DNA of 6,994 nucleotides, from contig JAJONK010000128.1 of assembly GCA_021323355.1 (NCBI GenBank), forward strand, positions 1 through 6,994. Reading direction: 5' to 3'. The translations under genes and the position numbers were made by a program. Source of the stretch: Deltaproteobacteria bacterium. GTDB lineage: Bacteria > Desulfobacterota > Binatia > UBA9968. Numbering within the stretch: position 1 is the first letter of the stretch; every line of letters begins with the position of its first letter. The notes under the pieces were generated by a model. The model made no database searches. It saw only the letters and a program-made list of their open reading frames with translations, and had not been told where the DNA came from. Below, piece by piece: positions 5,415 through 6,994 of the stretch.

Positions 5415-6994
5415 TCAATGCGCTGAGCCACGCTTTTCAGTTATCGAAGCGGCTTTCAGGCGCCGAACGTCGCCGACCCTCAGAGTCACGCCTTCTCGAT
5501 CGAAATGTTCCAATAGCGCAATGGTATATTTCCGGCTTGATCCCAGCAGGTCACGGAATGTGGCGGCCGATATTTCACCCTGGTCGGCGAGGTGCTTGCA
5601 AAGCAGATGCTTAACCTTGTCGACGCAACTGGATAGGAAATACAGATCGGTAGCTACTTTGACCACCGACCGCTCTCTTTCGAGCAGGCGCAGCACCTCG
5701 GCCAATTTCGCGCGCGGCACCGCCGCGTCTTTTTCGATCTGTTTCAGCTCCGGCGGCGCCATTTCGTGTTCGGCAAGGATTTTCTTTATTCGCTCCATCA
5801 GCAACTTGTCTTGGCCGCCAAGCTGAAGTTTATGCTGGGCTAACCGCAGCAGGTTTTCTTCCTTGGCGATCAGCCGTTCACCGATCAGTCCGTCGATCAC
5901 CAGCCGGAAGACTTTGGGCGAAAGCTCGTAGGCGAGCTTGCCGCGCAGCTCTTCCATATCCATGCCCGGAATCAGCGGATGGGTTGCGTGGAAATCCTTG
6001 AGGATCCTGGAAATCTGCTCTTTCAGACGCTGCCATTTCGGCTCGGTGGTGTAGACTTTCTCGCCCTCCGCGCTGACCGCGCGGACATTTTTCATTTTGT
6101 CGATGGAGCTGCGAATCAGTTCCTCTCGGCAATCGAGGAACTGGTAAATGGATTCGAGCGGCAAGGCAAACGCTTCGCTTTCTTCCAGGAACGCTTCCGT
6201 CAGTTGGGTGATGTCGCCGCGGTGTAGCGCTTCGAGTTTGTCGCGCAGATCGTCGGAGCGCTTATGTCTTCTGGCCCATGGGTTGATCACCATGCCGCCG
6301 GCGAGTGTCCGTTGCGCGGTTTCATCGCGGAGAATGAAATGATCGCCGCGCAAAGCCAGGATCGGTTCGGCCAGCGTGATCTGGCAGTACGCCGATTGCT
6401 TCGGCTCGATATGGTCCCTTTCGCCGAGGATGATGACTTTGCCAAGCCGTTCCGCGGTCCCCAAATGGACCCTCACGTTCTGATGGTTCTTGATGCCCTT
6501 GCGCGCCGCCGGCCGGACTTCCAGATAGGCGTCGAAGCGATTTGAAGTCAGCCAGATCTTCTCGTGACAGATGACGTGGCCGCGCGCGACTTCGGCGGTA
6601 TCGGGTCCGGTGAGATTCAGCGCAACCCGTTGGCCCCAACCGGCGAGCTCAACAGATTCTCCGTGCACCTGCAGGCTGCGCACGCGAAAAATTTGCTCGC
6701 CGGGCAGGCAACGCACCCGGTCGCCAGTCCTGATCTCGCCGCTGCGCGCCGTGCCGGTCACCACTACGCCATGGCCCTGCAACACGAAAGCGCGGTCCAC
6801 CGGGAGGCGGAAGTAGCCGCTCGGCGCCGGTCTATCGATAGACTTCAACGATTGAGAAACAAGCTGCTTGAGCTCACTGAGCCCCTGGCCGGTGCCTGAG
6901 GAAACCGCGATGATCGGCGAATCTTCCAGAACGGTTCCGAGAGTCAAGATGTTGATTTCCTCTTCCACTTCGGCAATGCGCGCCTGTGAAACCA
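5415..6994 (-). CDS. selB: Selenocysteine-specific translation elongation factor SelB (N-terminus outside window)
   Basis: SelB is the GTPase that carries Sec-tRNA(Sec) to UGA codons marked by a SECIS hairpin. The frame is open to the window edge and ends at TGA 5417-5415, giving 525 residues in view; full SelB has about 610-640, so roughly the first 110 are missing, with the G1-G4 GTP-binding motifs. Numbered from the first full codon in view, the end of the G domain has the G5-like SSGTGQG at 31-37. EF-Tu-like domain II follows at about 59-144 (GYFRLPVDRAFVLQGHGVVVTGT, TGDRV), then domain III at about 148-240 (GDHFILRDETAQRTLAGG). Four winged-helix domains occupy about 245-515, with HPLIPGMDMEELR near 337-349. 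The conserved RNA-binding end is FRDLLGSSRKYTIALLEHFDREGVTLRVGD at about 479-508. The GTG at 6968 is not the real start. selD follows by about 37 bases. selA often precedes selB and may lie just outside the window. Confidence 0.97.
   Translation of the reverse strand, partial: VSQARIAEVEEEINILTLGTVLEDSPIIAVSSGTGQGLSELKQLVSQSLKSIDRPAPSGYFRLPVDRAFVLQGHGVVVTGTARSGEIRTGDRVRCLPGEQIFRVRSLQVHGESVELAGWGQRVALNLTGPDTAEVARGHVICHEKIWLTSNRFDAYLEVRPAARKGIKNHQNVRVHLGTAERLGKVIILGERDHIEPKQSAYCQITLAEPILALRGDHFILRDETAQRTLAGGMVINPWARRHKRSDDLRDKLEALHRGDITQLTEAFLEESEAFALPLESIYQFLDCREELIRSSIDKMKNVRAVSAEGEKVYTTEPKWQRLKEQISRILKDFHATHPLIPGMDMEELRGKLAYELSPKVFRLVIDGLIGERLIAKEENLLRLAQHKLQLGGQDKLLMERIKKILAEHEMAPPELKQIEKDAAVPRAKLAEVLRLLERERSVVKVATDLYFLSSCVDKVKHLLCKHLADQGEISAATFRDLLGSSRKYTIALLEHFDREGVTLRVGDVRRLKAASITEKRGSAH

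Noticed and set aside
5415..6968. SelB starting at GTG 6968
   Set aside because: The frame continues to the window edge with G-domain-like sequence (VSQARIAEVEEE), and the GTP-binding motifs needed by SelB must lie further upstream.

Overview
The window looks like chromosomal DNA from an uncultured, moderately GC-rich, Gram-negative-type bacterium. It carries Sec-type signal peptides, a lipoprotein and periplasmic binding proteins. The mix of divergent NitT/TauT-like substrate-binding proteins, an Asp/Glu-racemase-superfamily enzyme and a selenocysteine operon resembles soil or groundwater Deltaproteobacteria-like and neighbouring lineages. That placement is inference from gene content only. 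No insertion sequence, CRISPR array, rRNA or tRNA gene was found.

Layout. Bases 1-2194 hold three plus-strand genes: the 3' part of an ABC-transporter substrate-binding protein (cut by the window start), a small exported TPR protein (857-1318) and an arylmalonate-decarboxylase/maleate-isomerase-like protein (1418-2194) that appears to lack both catalytic cysteines. The two gaps around the TPR gene carry related G/A-rich repeat material. A minus-strand gene for a small lipoprotein of unknown family (2292-2642, GTG start) converges on this block. A divergent intergenic region with two inverted repeats then leads to a second, complete NMT1/NitT-type substrate-binding protein (start at 2970, ending at 3974). 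Bases 3975-4324 hold no gene. They contain an imperfect stem-loop just past the end of the next gene, which lies on the minus strand.

Bases 4325-6994 are the most informative part: a minus-strand selB-selD pair. selB (Sec-specific elongation factor) is cut by the right window edge and is followed about 37 bases later by selD (selenophosphate synthetase). The selD frame contains an in-frame TGA at 5323-5321, exactly at the active-site Cys/Sec position of the family, so SelD is itself a selenoprotein. A plain ORF search stops at this TGA and starts the gene at an internal GTG (5293), losing the catalytic N-terminus. An 8-bp hairpin with a GUU loop lies downstream of the UGA and is the best SECIS candidate. 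SelD makes selenophosphate, the selenium donor for Sec-tRNA(Sec), and SelB brings that tRNA to UGA codons with a SECIS. The pair therefore decodes the UGA in its own selD message, a self-dependent loop. selA and selC are not in view.
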